Shown here piece after piece: positions 11,715 to 22,029 of a stretch of DNA of 64,000 bases. The DNA is from Combretum micranthum (Eukaryota > Streptophyta > Magnoliopsida > Myrtales > Combretaceae): assembly GCA_024138025.1 (NCBI GenBank), contig JAMXBD010000720.1, forward strand, positions 558,001 through 622,000, written 5' to 3'. The notes below the pieces were generated by a model, which did no database searches, was not told the DNA's origin, and saw nothing but the letters and a program-made list of their open reading frames with translations. The position numbers and the translations under genes were made by a program. Every line of letters begins with the position of its first letter. Position 1 is the first letter of the stretch.

Positions 11715-12084
11715 CAACTACATAGGAAGATGAAAAACTCTATTTGAGTTTGTCCATTCAAAAGTCCAACTTAAAATAAAAAAATTAAACCCACTATAAA
11801 TTCCAAATTGTAAATTGGAAAACCTAATTTTTACTTAGATGAGGGTGAAAAGGGAAAAAAATCAAGACTTTGAAGATGGAGAAGTTGTTTAATGCCTCAT
11901 GGCCTCAACTTAATGGTTCTACCCTTTTCTTTCGGTTCTTTATTATCCCACCTTCATTCTTTTTCAGTTACTTCTAACTAAACCTTGTCTATGGTTATTG
12001 TGAACACCACCATCACCACAACTATACAACCTCTTTAGCCTCCCCAAGTAATTGCGGGTTGTATCCTTGTGAGATTAAAGAGAT

Positions 12085-12275
12085 TTCCAGATTCAAGTAT
12101 TAGTGAAAAATGCTTCTATATTAGCAAATCCTAGTGATTGTTGTGCTATTTGTTTGGATTATCTTAAACAAGGCTAGTGGTATAGGAAACTTCTTGATTG
12201 TGGTCATGTATTCCATAGGAATTGTGTAGACACATGGTTACTTAAAGTTTTTGTGTGCTTTGTGAGTTGGTTTTA
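12085..12275 (+). pseudogene. RING-H2 zinc-finger fragment (ATL-like E3 ligase remnant)
   Basis: One frame reads SDCCAICLDYLKQG, stop, WYRKLLDCGHVFHRNCVDTW and then LLKVFVCFVS. This keeps the RING-H2 spacing: C-x2-C, C-x1-H, H-x2-H, H-x2-C, C-x10-C. The family binds two zinc ions and acts as ubiquitin E3 ligase. Two faults are visible: a TAG stop inside the first loop, and the eighth ligand changed to Ser (AGT where a Cys codon is expected). No membrane segment or start codon could be tied to it and the flanks are non-coding. It is a degraded gene fragment rather than an expressed gene. Confidence 0.75.
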
Positions 12276-12279
12276 GATT

Positions 12280-14390
12280 TAGGCTGGGTCAGATGTTTGA
12301 ATTCATACCAATGATTTAATTACTTGTGGGGTTTTCGGTACGATTATTGATGGTAGCATTTGGTAGATTGTATAATATAATGATGTTAGGTTTCAATAGT
12401 GCTAAAGCTAACTTTATGTTCTTATGTGGTTCGAGTTATTAGTTTGGCAAAATGAGGTTTGGTTCTTCTATAGATCAACTAATCAATCAACTTCACCAAC
12501 TTCTATTTATTCTTTTATTTTTATTTTTTTTCTCCTTCTAGTTTATAATATTAATGATAAAATACATACAATTTTTCTAATGAAAACTTTATTTTACCAT
12601 GTAACCTGTGATAGTTGGTTTACATGTCTACGTTAGAAAACGAACTAAATGAAGTTAGTATAGCTAAATATAAATACCCACAAAGCTTAATTAGGTAGAA
12701 AATTTACCATTTAAAAGTTTAAATATTAGATTAATCAATTAAAAAACATTCGAGTATTAAATTTGATATTTTTCTTTTTTACAATACAAATTTTCTATTT
12801 AATGATTTCCTTTTAGGACTTTTAGCAAACATCTTTTGTGTCATCTTGCCTCAATTTTGTTTGCAAGTATCTAGGATTGCAACTATTCAAGAGGTGAAGT
12901 GCTAACCTTAAAAATAACACACAGTCAATTAAATTATAATTATAGGAGATTTTGTGCTACATAGCTTAGCTTTTCATAGGTTCTAGAAATATCCTTTTAG
13001 TCAAATTTAATACCCAAGATGCAATTAACTATTAAGTTTAAAATTCACTTATAGTAATCAAACGAGATAATTAATTATATTACAAAATTTGACAAAATTA
13101 AGGTAGTTAATTGAAAAAAAAAATAACATTTATGTTTCAAACATACATCTTTAAATTCTAGGTAGTTAATTACAAAAATAAATAAAGTTTAATAATTATT
13201 GCATTTTTTATTGAATATATCATTGATTTCTTTCAATGTTTTTTTTTTTAAATTATAAATTCGATAATGTGGTATTTGATACACAAGCTTTAGCTGATTA
13301 TTTGATTAATTGCTTATACTTTTTCAATTATAGTACTCAATAAGACTTTTTGAGGTTATACACTACCAATGTCGATTTCATATTGAATTATCACTCTAAT
13401 TAGCCTTTTTGACCAATTATGGAGAATCGTGTACCCAAAACAATTATTTTGACAAAAATATTGGAGTTTTTTTTTTTTGGCCATTGATAAAGATATTAGA
13501 GTTTAAAATGTAAATTTTTAAACAATTATTGACTATCACCTATGTTAATTATGTTTTGTGAGATTGTTTTTTTTCACTACTTACATACATCTTTAGTAGG
13601 ATACCTGTGAGGAAAAATGTGTGTTTGGTAAAAATAAATAATTTGAACAAGATTGTAAGTTTTTCGCTCAAAAAAGAAAAAAAAAAAAACAAAAGAGAAA
13701 GATTCTAAGTTTGGTTCGAGGAAACTAAAAATCACTAATAGATTTAGAGACACGGATGAAATCATTTTTCTTAGAAAATTCACACCCTCACACTAAGTTT
13801 GCCATGAGGTTTGAATATGAAATTCCATTAGATACAGTTAAATCTTGATATTTGAATAGCAAAAATTCAAATACCAAATCATACTTTTGGATTTATATGA
13901 ATTGTGTATATTTTGTTGTCCTTTTGCTAAGAAGAGAATACAAAAAAAGACTAAAAAAACTCGTGCCAAAATTTGTGTAAAATTGAAGAAGCAAAACATT
14001 TTATGTTTTGAACAAAATTGAACAATATGACTCTTCACAAGAGTCATAACCTTTATGATTTGAATTATGTCCATTAGATTTGATTTAATCAATTTATAAT
14101 CAGCTTTAAACCATAATTATGAATAGATGTGACTTAAACAAATGAAACACTTTAAAGATCAAAAGTAGTAAATATTCGGTGATTGCAATAGGTTCAAACT
14201 GGTTTGAACTGGTCCGAATCATGTAACATTGACTATATAAGTAGTCCTGATCATTTCAACCGATCCAGATTTTGCACTTGGAAAGGATTCATACCTACAC
14301 ATAATTTAAGAGAAAAATCCCAAATTTGTCATTAATTTTCTAACTTACCTGATTTTTTCCCATACTTAATCGATTAAGTTTCATTCGTAT
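12280..14390. other. AT-rich intergenic stretch without recognised gene
   Basis: Long A/T runs and short ORFs only (for example 12424-12636 + and 13838-14092 -), none with a recognisable domain. The last few hundred bases form the upstream region of the hyccin gene. Confidence 0.5.
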
Positions 14391-14392
14391 CC

Positions 14393-14418
14393 GGGGAGGG
14401 AGGGAGGGAGGGAGGGAG
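14393..14418 (+). promoter_or_regulatory. GGGA repeat upstream of hyccin gene, possible G-quadruplex
   Basis: Six consecutive G-runs of three or four bases separated by single A residues, 340 bp upstream of the hyccin start codon. Four or more G-runs with one-base loops satisfy the usual G-quadruplex rule. A purine-rich (GA-rich) zone continues to ~14640, which often marks plant core promoters. Regulation is an inference. Confidence 0.5.
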
Positions 14419-14758
14419 CGCGAGAGGTGGTGCATGGTGTTGTTAATGGTGTTTAACAACAACAAGGCGTAACTGAGCCTGTAACGGAAGAGGAGCGAAG
14501 AGGAAGGAAGTGAAAGGGTGAATAAATGGTGAGAGGATCGGAAGAGGAAGAAGGAGCAGGAGAATATAATGGACGAAATTGAGGGGGAGGAAAGAAAGAG
14601 TGAAAAGTGCGTGTGACGTAGTAGAAGAATAAGAGAGAGAGAGTTTTTCTTAATCATCTTCTCTGTTTACCCCTTAAATATTAAAAAATTACGCTTTTGA
14701 CTCGAGGGGACGACGAACAAAATACCTCCCAAAAGTCATAACGAAATCCCTAAACAAA

Positions 14759-16042
14759 ATGGACTTCCACCACCGCACAACCACCACCCCATCCCCCTCA
14801 TCCTCTACCTCCACCTCCTCCACAGCCAAACCCACGACCACCACCACCTTTACAACCGATTCCGACCCAATGCACTCCTGGTGGGAATCCATCTCAAAAG
14901 CCCGTACCCAAATCCATTCCCTTTCCTCCCTCCTCTCTTCCCCATCTCTCTCTTCCCTCGCCGATTCCGATCGCCCCGCTCTCTCTCTTCTCTCTTCCTC
15001 CTCCGCTTACTCCACCCTCTCCCACTCTCTATCCTCCCCTACCTCCGGCTCTGGCTCCGACCCACTCTGCCAATGGCTCTACGAAACCTACCTCTCCTCT
15101 GATCCCCACCTCCGCCTCGTCGTCCTCTCTTTCCTCCCGCTCATCTCCGGCCTCTACCTCTCCCGTATCCACTCCGATCCTTCCCCGTCTCTTGCCGGTT
15201 TTGAAGCCGTCCTCTTGGCCATTTATGCCTTTGAAACCAAAGCACGCGCCGGGAAACCGGTCTTGATTTCGATCCCTGATCTCTCCCAACCGTCCCTCTA
15301 CCACACCCCACGTGCTAAACCCTCCACGCACGTCCCACGCACTAATGTTGGGGTTTTATCCCCTCCGCTGGAACCACAGATTGCGGTTAAGTCCACTAAG
15401 CGGGCTAGCATTGTGGGTATTGCTCTCGATTGTTATTTTAAGGAGATTTCTAATATGCCCGCGTGGTCAAAAGCTGAGTTTTGTCGGTTTGCAGCCGCGT
15501 GGGCTGGCCAGGATTGTGTTTGTAGGAGGGAATTCGATGAGGGTAGTAGTGATAGGATTGATGGGTTTCTGGAAAACCAGAGTTTCGATGATTCCGAGGA
15601 AATTAAGGAAAATGATCATAATGAGAATGGTGTTCACCACAATCACGGTCATGATCACGACGATGTAGTTGAGGGGATGGGAAGATTGGGAATCAGTGAA
15701 AATAATGAAGAGAAAGGAGCGGTTTTCGAGGGTGTTAGGATTCCGTTACCTTGGGAACTATTGCAGCCTAGTTTGAGGATATTGGGGCATTGCTTGTTGG
15801 CACCTCTGAATACACAAGAGGTTAAGGATTCTGCTTCGATTGCCGTTAAGGCTTTATATGCTAGGGCTTCTCATGATTTGGTTCCACAGGCGATATTAGC
15901 TACTAGGAGCTTGATTCAGCTTGATAAGAGAGCTCGGGAAGCTGCGAAATCAGCTGTTGCTAATGCTACTGCCAATGTGGCTTCGAACGTCACCACGCCA
16001 AGTAAGGCTAAGAAGCCTGAGATTCTCCTGGTTTCGAAGTGA
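14759..16042 (+). CDS. HYC: Hyccin family protein (PI4-kinase alpha complex subunit)
   Basis: Single-exon gene of 427 codons. The protein matches the plant hyccin (FAM126-like) family. In Arabidopsis, HYC proteins join NPG and EFOP proteins to hold PI4Kalpha1 at the plasma membrane, where it makes PI4P. Residues 1-35 are a Ser/Thr/Pro-rich low-complexity leader. The hyccin domain begins at about residue 38 (MHSWWESISKARTQIHSL) and includes the SDPLCQWLYETYLSSDPHLR block (~98-118), GFEAVLLAIYAFETKARAGK (~147-166) and RASIVGIALDCYFKEISNMP. A conserved tail reads IPLPWELLQPSLRILGHCLL, then ALYARASHDLVPQAILATRS. A His/Asp-rich acidic insert with HHNHGHDHDD lies near residues 292-302. Length is near that of the Arabidopsis proteins as I recall them (~450 aa). 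The start has a strong context (AAAATGG) and no earlier in-frame ATG with similarity. The 5' half is clearly GC-richer than its surroundings. No stops or frameshifts. Confidence 0.93.
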   Translation: MDFHHRTTTTPSPSSSTSTSSTAKPTTTTTFTTDSDPMHSWWESISKARTQIHSLSSLLSSPSLSSLADSDRPALSLLSSSSAYSTLSHSLSSPTSGSGSDPLCQWLYETYLSSDPHLRLVVLSFLPLISGLYLSRIHSDPSPSLAGFEAVLLAIYAFETKARAGKPVLISIPDLSQPSLYHTPRAKPSTHVPRTNVGVLSPPLEPQIAVKSTKRASIVGIALDCYFKEISNMPAWSKAEFCRFAAAWAGQDCVCRREFDEGSSDRIDGFLENQSFDDSEEIKENDHNENGVHHNHGHDHDDVVEGMGRLGISENNEEKGAVFEGVRIPLPWELLQPSLRILGHCLLAPLNTQEVKDSASIAVKALYARASHDLVPQAILATRSLIQLDKRAREAAKSAVANATANVASNVTTPSKAKKPEILLVSK

Positions 16043-16930
16043 TTAGGAGGAAGGGTGAAGTTTGCTTTTGCAGGTAACTTGGTTGTACAGACAGTTTTAT
16101 GTTGCGACAGAGTGTTTTTCCCTTAGGATTTTGATTGTTGAGTTGAAGCTATCAATTTGTTTGTTTTCATAAAATATTAATCTTGTTTGTACTATGTTTT
16201 ATGGACCTTGTATCTTATTTTGTAAAAGTATGGAGTTGTGTCTGGATGCTCACTGTGATCATACTCTTTAAGAATGGGAAAATGTCCACATAGAAAATGA
16301 TCCTGTATTCAGCTTTCATAGATATTCCGTCACCTCGTTCATTTATGTGATTGATTATGGTCCATAGATCGGGAATGTGTCACATTTATCCTCTAGTTTC
16401 TATGCTTAACTCTTGTTTCTTATGGAATTGTTTTTTAATCCTGTAGATGAGGCAGGATTTTGTTGTCCTGATTGAAGCATAATGTTGTAAGAGCATATTC
16501 TAGGCACATATTTCAAAACAAGAATTTTTATTGAGTTACGATTTTTTCTTTCATGAGCTTCTTGGCTTTGTCTTTGAGACATGCTATGTTATATACATGT
16601 TGGATTTAACAGAAAACTCAAAGAGAGAGTTACCAGACAATTAAGAGGCCCATGCTGTGTTAAAAATTCTTGCTCGCAAGAGTAGTAGCATTCATATTAT
16701 ATTAGCAGACCTATAATCTTGGAGATTCGTGTGTAGTTCTTATGTTATAAATTTCTTATGTGCTAAATCTTCAATCTATTATCCTAGTGAAAGTTAACTT
16801 CATCATTATCAATCCAAATGCTGGGTTCGAGCAAGAGTGGTATGGGGTTATTAATGTTTTTTGGATAATTAGCTGCTTTGCTGTCAGTGTATGGCTTTTC
16901 CAAATCATCACAATTTTAACTTTGGATAAT
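16043..16930 (+). other. 3' flank and likely 3' UTR of the hyccin gene
   Basis: T-rich sequence with weak polyadenylation-like words (for example CATAAAATATTAATC near 16170) and no recognised coding region. The transcript end cannot be fixed. The + ORF at 16760-16975 has no known domain and runs into the MITE that follows. Confidence 0.4.
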
Positions 16931-16933
16931 TTA

Positions 16934-17109
16934 GGGTCTGTTTGGTTCGTCGTTCTAGTATTGTTTTGGTGCTAAGTAGATAATGAACCAATATAGATAT
17001 GATACTAATGGAAAACCGACAATTTTACTTATAAACTAGCCAAACTAAACCAACACCGAACCTATACTGAATCGATACAGATCCAATACTTGGCAATCGA
17101 AATAGGCCC
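16934..17109. mobile_element. Tourist-like MITE, 176 bp, TTA target duplication
   Basis: Begins GGGTCTGTTTGGTTCGTC and ends with the inverted partner (reverse complement GGGCCTATTTCGATTGCC). TTA is present on both sides (16931-16933 and 17110-17112). The GGGYCTGTTTGG terminus with a TTA duplication is the signature of PIF/Harbinger-derived Tourist MITEs. It has no coding capacity and sits ~0.9 kb downstream of the hyccin gene. Confidence 0.8.
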
Positions 17110-17671
17110 TTAGTTGTAACTTTGCCCTTGTCATTTACATTATGTTGTCTCAATATCAACTTATCAAAAGTTCTCTAGGAATGGTTTATTTCGTTTAGTC
17201 AACTATAAACTAGAAGGTAGGCATTTTGTATTGTGGTTGAAATGGTGTACACACATGCACATTATAAACTAAAAGGTAGGCATTTTCTATTGTGCATGCA
17301 GCACTCATTTATATACTTTTTTTGGGTAGAACTCACTTATATTTTTAAAAATCTGTATATTTCCTTTTTTTTTACCCATATCCTCAGACTCTTCACTCTT
17401 AAGTGATTAACATCATGCAAGGAAAAAAATGCTCAGGACAAGTCCACATATAAATGGAAGATTTTACTATGGGAATTGATTACCATATGATAAGGAATTT
17501 ATTAACTTATTGTGGAGAAATTTTATTTTGTTTTTATTTATTTTTTCTCCCGGATGGTAAAGTATGGAGAATGGTTATGATAGTCAATTAAGAGATATCT
17601 AAATGTGAGTGGATCTATTTAGGAGACGCTAGTTCCATGCCATCACTAGCATCACCCCAACAGAAACCACC

Positions 17672-17750
17672 ACCCCCCCCCCCCCCCCCCCCCCCCCCAT
17701 ACCCAACCCACAACACACACACACTCACAAAAAAAAAAAAAAAAAAAAGT
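17672..17750. repeat. Low-complexity block: poly-C run, CA repeat, poly-A run
   Basis: A run of about 27 C residues (17672-17698), then a CA-rich stretch, then about 19 A residues. Such runs are error-prone in sequencing and their lengths should not be trusted. Confidence 0.9.
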
Positions 17751-19489
17751 CGGCCTTGGAACACATAATGAAAATTCATTGTGTTGGAATTTTTTGCTGT
17801 TCATGATTTGGAAATAGCAACCAAGAGCTAAGTTAATGTCATAAAAAATCCAACTACTAAGCAAAATGTAGAGATGGATATTGACAGAACCAATCCTCAT
17901 ATTTCCTCATTCCACGAAGGACCTTTCTAGAAGGACAAGCTAAATAGCAGTGCTGGAGTGTAACAATGAGAACCTTCTATGTCCTAGTGGAAGTTTTGTC
18001 TCTGTCTTGTGTCCTTAATGATTTCAATAAATAGCAGTGGTGGAGCTTTGTTGTACATAGAAGAACCTAATATTGTTATTATTATCATTACTATTGAACA
18101 ACAATAATGTTCTTTTTCATCTAGCCAGAGTAATATACTTGATGGAATTTTGTTTATGATTGCCCATAGCCACTGTAATTTTCTGTAAGTTATGCATGGC
18201 ATTGGTTTGTACAATCTTGAGGCAGCTTGAAGATAGTCTCTTTTATGCGGTAGCAAGGAGGGCATCAAAATTACTTTAAAATTGCTGCTGTTGATCTGTG
18301 AATTAATGTAATGAGAATCAATGTACAGAAAAGAGGTGGTAACACCAATGCTTGGTAATAATGGTGTTGGGATTTTTCTTTTTTTGGCCAGCAATGATAT
18401 TGAATATTGCTCTGCTATATGTCTGTATTTCTGATGAAATTCATATTACATTTGATGCATACCTATGCATGCTTGTTGTTCTGGTTGTTAGTAATGCTCA
18501 TCAAGAGACATGGAGAAGAGTGTTTATAGCTGCAAGGGACCTTGTCTGTGTATATGCTTTGCTGTTTGCTTCCTATGCCATTAGTTCTTGTTTATTTAAT
18601 TGTGTTTCAGATGCATTCAGTTGTAGATCGTTCAGGCCCCATGGTCATCTAATAGTTGAGATAAATTAACCAAGGTTTTGGATTCAAAATTCCTGGGATT
18701 ATCTGTACAGTGGGGGCTTGATCCAATTGGTGTTGGTAATGCAGGATGAGAAATATTACATGAGGCAGCTGGTTGTTTTGGAAAAACAAAATGGCAATCT
18801 TTATTCTATTTCTATGTTCCTTGTGCCTTTAGCTTCTAGCACCTTAAGAAAAAGAAATGGGTTTTGGGCTCCATTTGGGGGGCATAGTGGTAGGATTTTT
18901 TTGTTATTTGGACTATGGATCTAGCAGTGTTTTGATTAGCCAATGTGGCTCCACTGAATTGTTGGGTTGGTTCATGTAGCTTCGTCAATGCAGTTAAATT
19001 TGTCAAATAATGCTCAATGCAGCAGATGATGTAGCATCTTCCATTGCTCCATGTTGTTGAAGGCACACCGCATCCTGTTAATTGTACACTTTCATGCTTC
19101 CCTCACCCTTGTCGCTACTAGAAAGTCTCATCTACTTCATCTCTTCACTGCATCCGTCCTCATCCTCTCGTGCTATGCAGGAACTTTTTGTTGGCAATAG
19201 GGTAATTAATATTCATTTGTTAGTAAAAGTAAAAAATCCATAAAAGAGTATATAAAATAAAAGGTTCCTTAGAAACATGTCTTACAAGGAGTATCTTTTG
19301 CCTTTTCTCTTCAAATTTTAAATAATCCATACAAAGTAACTAATGCTATTAGTATTTCACCTTTTTTTTTCCCTCCCTTTCCACAAAAAGAAACCTGGTT
19401 CCTTTTCATCGTCTTTCTTAAGAATTAGTGCAGCAACCGAAAGAAACAGTGTTCTGAGTGTTTTTGGTTTTCTTATGTTTTTCTAAAAT
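17751..19489. other. Intergenic stretch without recognised gene
   Basis: Several ORFs of 70-136 codons lie here (for example 17984-18394 - and 18352-18669 +). They overlap one another on opposite strands, lack known motifs and have no supporting context. I recognise nothing in it. Confidence 0.45.
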
Positions 19490-20180
19490 ATGAACGGAAA
19501 GTTGAGTTTTGAGAAGAAAACATTGTTTCAGACGTTATTGCACGCGTATTAGGAAAGGGTGGTGATTCTTAAGAGTTTGTTTTTTAGGTGATTGTAGACA
19601 CGTTCTTGTTGTTTAAGGGTGTATTTGGTTCTGTGGTTTAGTGTGAGTTTGGTATCTGTTTCAATCCAATTACTTACCAAAAATAGATATAAATGAAAAA
19701 TAGGTATTTTTATTCATAAACAAACTTTGCAAATGAAATACATATGCATATTAGATATAGTTAAAATATAGATGAAAAACAAATAATTTAAATAGACCTA
19801 TGACTACAGCATTGTGTGAATAATCAATTATTTATGTCTTTGAGAGTTGGGGATCAAGAATAAAAAGGAATTCCAGTAAATTTTAGTGAAGTTGTGAATA
19901 AGTTTATTTCTTGCACAAGATTTCGTATTTAGTTGAGTTTGGAGGATGATTTTATGAAAAAATCCGTATGGGAATGAATTTAGTAGTGAAAAATTGAGCT
20001 TGGAATTGAAATTTATGCAAAGACACATTTTGATTTATGAAGTACTGACTCGAAGATGAAAACTCACAGAACTTGAGATTGTCAACTGGCTTGCCGGTGC
20101 TGGTCCATTGTCCATCGGTGAATCGGTGTGCTTTGCCCTTTGTTGCCCTGATGGGCTGGCAGCTAGCCGGTGCTGGGCTG
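19490..20180. repeat. Diverged direct repeat, copy 1 (LTR-like)
   Basis: This stretch aligns in the same orientation with 23255-23800. Shared blocks include GAGAAGAAAACATTGTTTCA / GAGAAGAAGATATTGTTTCA, GTGAAGTTGTGAATAAGTTT / GTGAAGTTATGATTAAATTT, and TTGAGTTTGGAGGATGATTT / TTGAGTTTAGAGGATGATTT. Both end in a GCTGGCTTRC...GTGTGCTTTGC segment. By eye they are roughly 75-80% identical outside the MITE in copy 1. Two similar direct copies ~3.7 kb apart suggest LTRs of an old, degenerate retroelement, but no primer site or end was found. Confidence 0.6.
19617..19798. mobile_element. Tourist-like MITE, 182 bp, inside repeat copy 1
   Basis: Begins GGGTGTATTTGGTT and ends AAATTATTTAAATAGACC, an imperfect inverted pair. 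TAA precedes it and TAT follows it. The paralogous copy at 23255-23800 lacks exactly this segment: its ATTATTTAAG runs straight into ACTAATGACT. That empty site supports insertion. Size and ends resemble the MITE at 16934-17109. Confidence 0.65.
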
Positions 20181-21590
20181 GCCGTTCTTTGCTCCACATG
20201 CAAATTTTTGTAAATCTAATATATTATTTTAAATGTTCTTAACTAGTTATTTTGTCCGAATTTATACATGAAGATGATATGTTGGATGATGAAATGAAGC
20301 GAGAGGGAAGATGATGGGATCACTTATAGTTAAAGAAAGTTGTATTTGTTTTTCTTAATACGAATTATTGATTTTATCTTCTAGTCATGATCAAATGCTG
20401 TTAAATTGTTTTCTTGTTGATAATGTAATCCATGTCTTTATATTACTTATGGTAATATATTTCATGCCTAATTATTTTTCACTTATTTCAAATTTTGTGT
20501 TTATTGTTTTGCTTTTATTATTGCTCTTTAAAATGTACGAAAAGATAAATAAGTAAAAAGAATTATATCCAACTAAAATAATAATTGTCTTATTAAGCGA
20601 AAGTTACCCCCTTTGAGATATGCAAATTTGTATGCCTTCAGAAATCTTACAGACATCTATGTATGGCCTAATACATCAGATGAACATACGTTTGACTAGG
20701 TGAGAGTACCTAGCATAAATCGATGAGTGTATGTAAATGGTTGGGCAATTCTAAATACCACAAAGGTAAATATGAAGTCGATAGTCGAAATCGGAATTAA
20801 CGCCGTCTCAAAAATTGAATGAAAAGAATGATGATAAAAAACACCTAGGTTAACTAAGGCATCACTGACCTTGGTCAAGATGATAGTTACATTCCTATAT
20901 TGAAGACGCCGATAACACTCCAAAAGAGCCTTGGCGTGCATCATGAAATGGTACTCTAGAAAACACAAAATTGGAAGCAAATGTGTATGGACATAGACTC
21001 TTCCCAAAGATCGTCATGCAGCCATAAACGACAAAACCAAAATTACAGAAATTTTTACTGCCGTAACAAGAAGATCCAAATTGTGAAACTCCCACACTGG
21101 ACTTCCATAGTGTGCAATGACAATGCAATAAAGAGGACTTATAATTTCAAGAATTTAGAATGCTAACGGTAGAATAAATATTGAATTAATATGTATAGGT
21201 GGATTGACAAGTTCATCATTCATTCTTATTTAATTAGTGTTATATTATGTGTATTAGAGGTTTTCGGAAGTTCTAACACATCATGTTGAGTTCTTTTATG
21301 ACGAGTCATGTTATATAGTCTTATCATATGATTCAAGCTATTTGGAAGTCTTATTATGATAAGTCAAGTCATATGTTGATACTCGTTAGCCTCTTTCTTA
21401 AGTTATATGAAAATTTACTCTTCAACTTTAAGTAAAGAAAAAGGACTATAGGGTATAATAGAAATGAACTAATACATATCCCAGCTGGCCCAACAATGAA
21501 TATTTCAAGAAGTATAAGAGTTAAAGCACATGAATATTGGGCACACTTGCACAAAACAAAACCAATACATTATATAGAAAGACTAAACTT
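20181..21590. other. Non-coding stretch between the direct repeats
   Basis: A moderately GC-richer part at 20690-21130 carries overlapping minus-strand ORFs (103 and 77 codons) without known domains. It could be the internal part of the element flanked by the two direct repeats. I recognise no protein family. Confidence 0.4.
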
Positions 21591-21595
21591 AAAAT

Positions 21596-22025
21596 GACAG
21601 CCGTCTGATAAGGGATGTGTGAAGTTAAACACAGATGCATCTATTGACCAATCACATGACATGATTTCAATTGGAGGTTGTACAAGGGATGAAAATGACT
21701 ACTGACCCACAAGATTTGCTAAAAAGATTGGTGAAGGTGACATAGTTGCAGCAGAATTATGGGCAATTACTTTTGGCTTAAAGATATGTGTGGAAAGGAA
21801 ACTTACCAAAGTTGAAGTTAACAGTCACTCAAAAACTTGTATTAGTTTGTTTGATTCAAAAGAAAATGTCAACTTAAATATTTTGATGTTTCAAATATGT
21901 GTAGATAAAAGATCTCAATACTACGGCACATCAAGTTGATACACCAGTTCAAGAAAATGAACAAAGTAGCTGATGCTTTGGCATGTTTTCCAAGTAGCAT
22001 GGAAATGAATGAAGTTGTCTTTGCA
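21596..22025 (+). pseudogene. RNase H-like domain fragment (retroelement type)
   Basis: One frame reads PSDKGCVKLNTDAS, then IGGCTRDENDY, stop, PTRFAKKIGEGD, then AAELWAITFGLKIC and LTKVEVNSHSKTCISL. After a frameshift it reads IHQFKKMNKVADALA. These are the successive blocks of the plant reverse-transcriptase-like RNase H domain found in LINEs and derived genes (KLNTDG, RD..G.W, AELWA...GL, VE.DS, N.VADALA). The Trp codon after NDY has become TGA, a second TGA follows near 21938, and one frameshift separates the last block, so it is dead. The conserved metal-binding Asp of the VE.DS block has changed to His. Confidence 0.8.
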
Positions 22026-22029
22026 TAAA

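Noticed and set aside
14340..14657. Minus-strand 105-codon Ser/Leu-rich ORF before the hyccin gene
   Set aside because: It arises from the GA-rich promoter sequence read on the opposite strand; low complexity and no domain.
15029..15668. Alternative-frame ORFs of 100-118 codons within the hyccin gene
   Set aside because: They overlap the recognised frame, contain no domain, and reflect its high GC and skewed composition.
18352..18669. Hydrophobic 105-codon plus-strand ORF
   Set aside because: No family, no start context, and an overlapping minus-strand ORF of similar size; probably chance in T-rich DNA.
20696..21128. Overlapping minus-strand ORFs of 103 and 77 codons
   Set aside because: Different frames of the same stretch with no known motif; retained only as a note on the region.
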